NCBI RefSeq assembly: GCF_001748285.1
Contig: NZ_BDGT01000004.1
Coordinates: 1 to 64,000 of the forward strand
Direction: 5' to 3'
DNA from: Thermogemmatispora onikobensis
Lineage (GTDB): Bacteria; Chloroflexota; Ktedonobacteria; Ktedonobacterales; Ktedonobacteraceae
DNA length: 64,000 nt
Shown here: positions 62,051-64,000 of the stretch, one piece after another
How the letters are laid out: each line of letters begins with the position of its first letter
Position numbering within the stretch: position 1 is the first letter of the stretch
Position numbers and translations under genes: made by a program
Notes under the pieces: generated by a model
Seen by the model: the letters and a program-made list of their open reading frames with translations, nothing else
The model's database searches: none
What the model was told of the DNA's origin: nothing

Positions 62051-64000
62051 ATGAGTGAAAGCGACATTTTAAGAGCACAGGAGAAGCCTCGATGCGGTGA
62101 GAGCGGCAAAAAGCTGCTCCTGGTCGATGGACATGCTTTGATCCACCGAGCCTTTCATGCGCTGCCGGAGATGCTGACGACGAGCAGCGGCGAGGCTGTG
62201 AATGCGGTCCTTGGCTTCGCCAGCATGCTGATGAAGGCTCTGGCCGACGTGCGGCCAGACTACGTCGCCGTGACCTTCGATCGCTCGGTGCCTACCTTCC
62301 GTCATGAGGCCCTTCCAACGTACAAGGCGCAGCGCCCTCCGCTCCCACCAGTAATGCGCCCGCAGTTTGAGCGTGTCCGTGAGCTGGTGCAGGCTTTCAA
62401 TTTTCCTGTCTACGAGCTGGACGGCTTTGAGGCTGACGATCTGCTCGGAACACTGGCACGGCAGGCCACGGAGCAGGGCCTGGAGACGATTATTCTGACT
62501 GGCGATATGGATACGCTGCAGCTGGTCGATGAGTGCGTGCGCGTGATGGTGGCCAAACGTGGCATCAGCGAGGTAACGGTCTACGATCGGGCCGCGGTAC
62601 AAGCACGCTATGGCATTGAACCGGCACAGCTGCCAGACTTCAAGGGCCTGGTCGGCGACCCGTCAGATAATATTCCTGGCGTGCCTGGGATTGGGGAGAA
62701 GACCGCCAGCCGGCTGATCGCTACCTACGGCAGCCTTGAGGCGGTGCTGGAACACCTGGCCGAGCTGAAACCTAAAGAGCAGAAAGCCCTCAGTGAGGCA
62801 CGCGAGCAGGCGATCCAAAGCAAGTACCTGGCTACAATTGTCCGCGACGCTCCCGTGCAGCTTGATCTGACCGCTTGCGATATCAGACGCTTCAATCGCG
62901 AGAAGACGCTGGCTCTCTTCCGCAGGTTGGAGTTTCACTCGCTGGTCGATCGACTGCCCGGTCCCAGTGGGACTTTCGGCTCCGGCGACACAAGGGGCAA
63001 CGAGAAGACAGGCAGCCAGGGACAGACCATTGCTCTCGCTACAGAACAGCCAGCCCCCAAGGAGTCGGCCAGCGTTCAACGGGGGGATGAGGCTCACGAC
63101 GAGCAGGCCGCACCGCTGGGCCTTGTTCCCATTCTGGAGCCCCCTCCTCCACCAACTCAGCTCACTCAGGCTGGCCAACCAGGGAGAGCAGTGGAATTCG
63201 CTTCGGCATCTCAGAAGCCTGCCAGCAGGTTGCCGTCCCAGCAGAGGGAGAGGGACCACTCCCACGATCAGGTAGAGCAACTGGCGCTCTTTGAGCTGGC
63301 AGCTCAGGCAGAGGCAGAGGTGCGCCATCTCCGCCTGCCAGCCGTTGGTGAAAGTCTTCCGCTTCCGCTCCTTGAGCCGGTTAGCGAGAAAACAACCAAT
63401 ACGCTGCTCATCACCAGCGAGGAGGCGCTCACAGTCCTGGTGCACAGTCTACGCCAGGCGGGAGCCTTCGCCTTTGACATCGAAACCTCCTCTGAAGACC
63501 CGTGGCGGGCCGAGCTGGTCGGGCTGGCTTTCAGTATGGCCCCCGGCGAGGCCTACTATGTCCCTCTTGGCCACCAGCGAACACTCGACGGCGAAGAGCC
63601 ACCGACTCAGCTTCCCTTACCACTCGTCTTGGAGCGACTGCGCCCAGTCCTGGAGGATGTGCACATCGCCAAATATATGCATAATGCGAAGTACGATCTG
63701 CTGGTGATGGCACGCTACGGCGTACGCATTCAGGGACTCACGTTCGATACGCTCCTGGCTGCCTATCTGCTCGACCCAGGCCGGCGCGGTCTGGGACTGA
63801 AAGAGCAAGTCTTCCAGCGCCTGGGCTACGTGATGACCCCCATTGCTCAGCTCATCGGCAGTGGTAGCAAGGCCATCAGCATGGCCCAGGTTTCGGCAAT
63901 GCGCGCCGCCGAGTACGCGGGAGCCGACGCCGACATGACCCTGCGCCTGGTAGAGCCGCTGCGACGCGACCTGCAGCGCCAGGGCCTGTGGAAGCTGTTC
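62051..64000 (+). CDS. polA: DNA polymerase I (partial, runs off window)
   Basis: First 650 residues. The 5'-3' exonuclease domain starts KLLLVDGHALIHRAFHAL and includes YELDGFEADDLLGTLA and DPSDNIPGVPGIGEKTA. A Gln/Pro-rich linker follows around residues 315-430. The 3'-5' proofreading domain has FDIETSSEDP, HNAKYDL and YAGADADMT, so its acidic metal ligands look intact, unlike in Taq polymerase. The polymerase domain lies beyond the window. The ATG at 62051 follows a weak AAGGG. Confidence 0.95.
   Translation, partial: MSESDILRAQEKPRCGESGKKLLLVDGHALIHRAFHALPEMLTTSSGEAVNAVLGFASMLMKALADVRPDYVAVTFDRSVPTFRHEALPTYKAQRPPLPPVMRPQFERVRELVQAFNFPVYELDGFEADDLLGTLARQATEQGLETIILTGDMDTLQLVDECVRVMVAKRGISEVTVYDRAAVQARYGIEPAQLPDFKGLVGDPSDNIPGVPGIGEKTASRLIATYGSLEAVLEHLAELKPKEQKALSEAREQAIQSKYLATIVRDAPVQLDLTACDIRRFNREKTLALFRRLEFHSLVDRLPGPSGTFGSGDTRGNEKTGSQGQTIALATEQPAPKESASVQRGDEAHDEQAAPLGLVPILEPPPPPTQLTQAGQPGRAVEFASASQKPASRLPSQQRERDHSHDQVEQLALFELAAQAEAEVRHLRLPAVGESLPLPLLEPVSEKTTNTLLITSEEALTVLVHSLRQAGAFAFDIETSSEDPWRAELVGLAFSMAPGEAYYVPLGHQRTLDGEEPPTQLPLPLVLERLRPVLEDVHIAKYMHNAKYDLLVMARYGVRIQGLTFDTLLAAYLLDPGRRGLGLKEQVFQRLGYVMTPIAQLIGSGSKAISMAQVSAMRAAEYAGADADMTLRLVEPLRRDLQRQGLWKLF

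Overview
The window is a GC-rich bacterial chromosome segment made almost entirely of single-copy housekeeping genes. The gene set, the archaeal-style tandem AAA+ ATPase (Cdc48/VCP type), the thermophile-like protein composition and the selenocysteine formate dehydrogenase suggest Chloroflexota, class Ktedonobacteria (Thermogemmatispora-like). That assignment is inferred from gene style, not from an rRNA, and none is present. There are no transposases, prophage genes or CRISPR arrays.

Layout. 0-8 kb: thiF/moeB-type adenylyltransferase, metG, a ROK glucokinase, and the t6A tRNA-modification genes tsaD, tsaB and tsaE with rimI. 8-16 kb: zinc-ribbon protein, yraN, an alpha/beta hydrolase, yebC-ruvC-ruvA, then a fusion of two anti-sigma-type zinc fingers, one membrane helix and an extracellular ligand-binding domain. 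16-21 kb: a GGDEF protein with a degenerate receiver, a hydrolase-fold protein without its nucleophile serine, and manA. 21-33 kb: a minus-strand amino-acid block. Transcription runs ilvB-ilvN-ilvC-leuA, then ilvE, then thrB-thrC and a GT39-type membrane glycosyltransferase. An ilv leader ORF dense in Leu/Ile/Val/Thr codons plus a terminator lies ahead of ilvB, which is a textbook transcription-attenuation arrangement. 34-42 kb: ftsH-thpR, then divergently a three-subunit formate dehydrogenase whose catalytic subunit is interrupted by an in-frame UGA read as selenocysteine. 42-54 kb: Cdc48-like ATPase, a small unknown protein plus sensor kinase, pcm, tRNA-Val(CAC), lysS, greA, birA. 54-64 kb: DUF433 protein, a small unknown ORF, a nucleotidyltransferase-phosphomannomutase fusion, an epimerase-fold protein without its catalytic tyrosine, a small HTH protein, a metallophosphoesterase, and the first two thirds of polA running off the end.

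How the parts work together. The ilv/leu/thr block supplies branched-chain amino acids and threonine and appears to be sensed through its own leader translation. manA and the ManC/PMM fusion make activated mannose. tsaB, tsaD and tsaE make the t6A base (tsaC is elsewhere). The formate dehydrogenase passes electrons through an iron-sulfur subunit to a membrane quinone-reactive subunit. The least explained parts are the attenuator with its unusually long leader ORF, a promoter-driven structured stretch at 53.9-54.2 kb, the zinc-finger/ligand-binding fusion, and three proteins that keep a fold but have lost catalytic residues.
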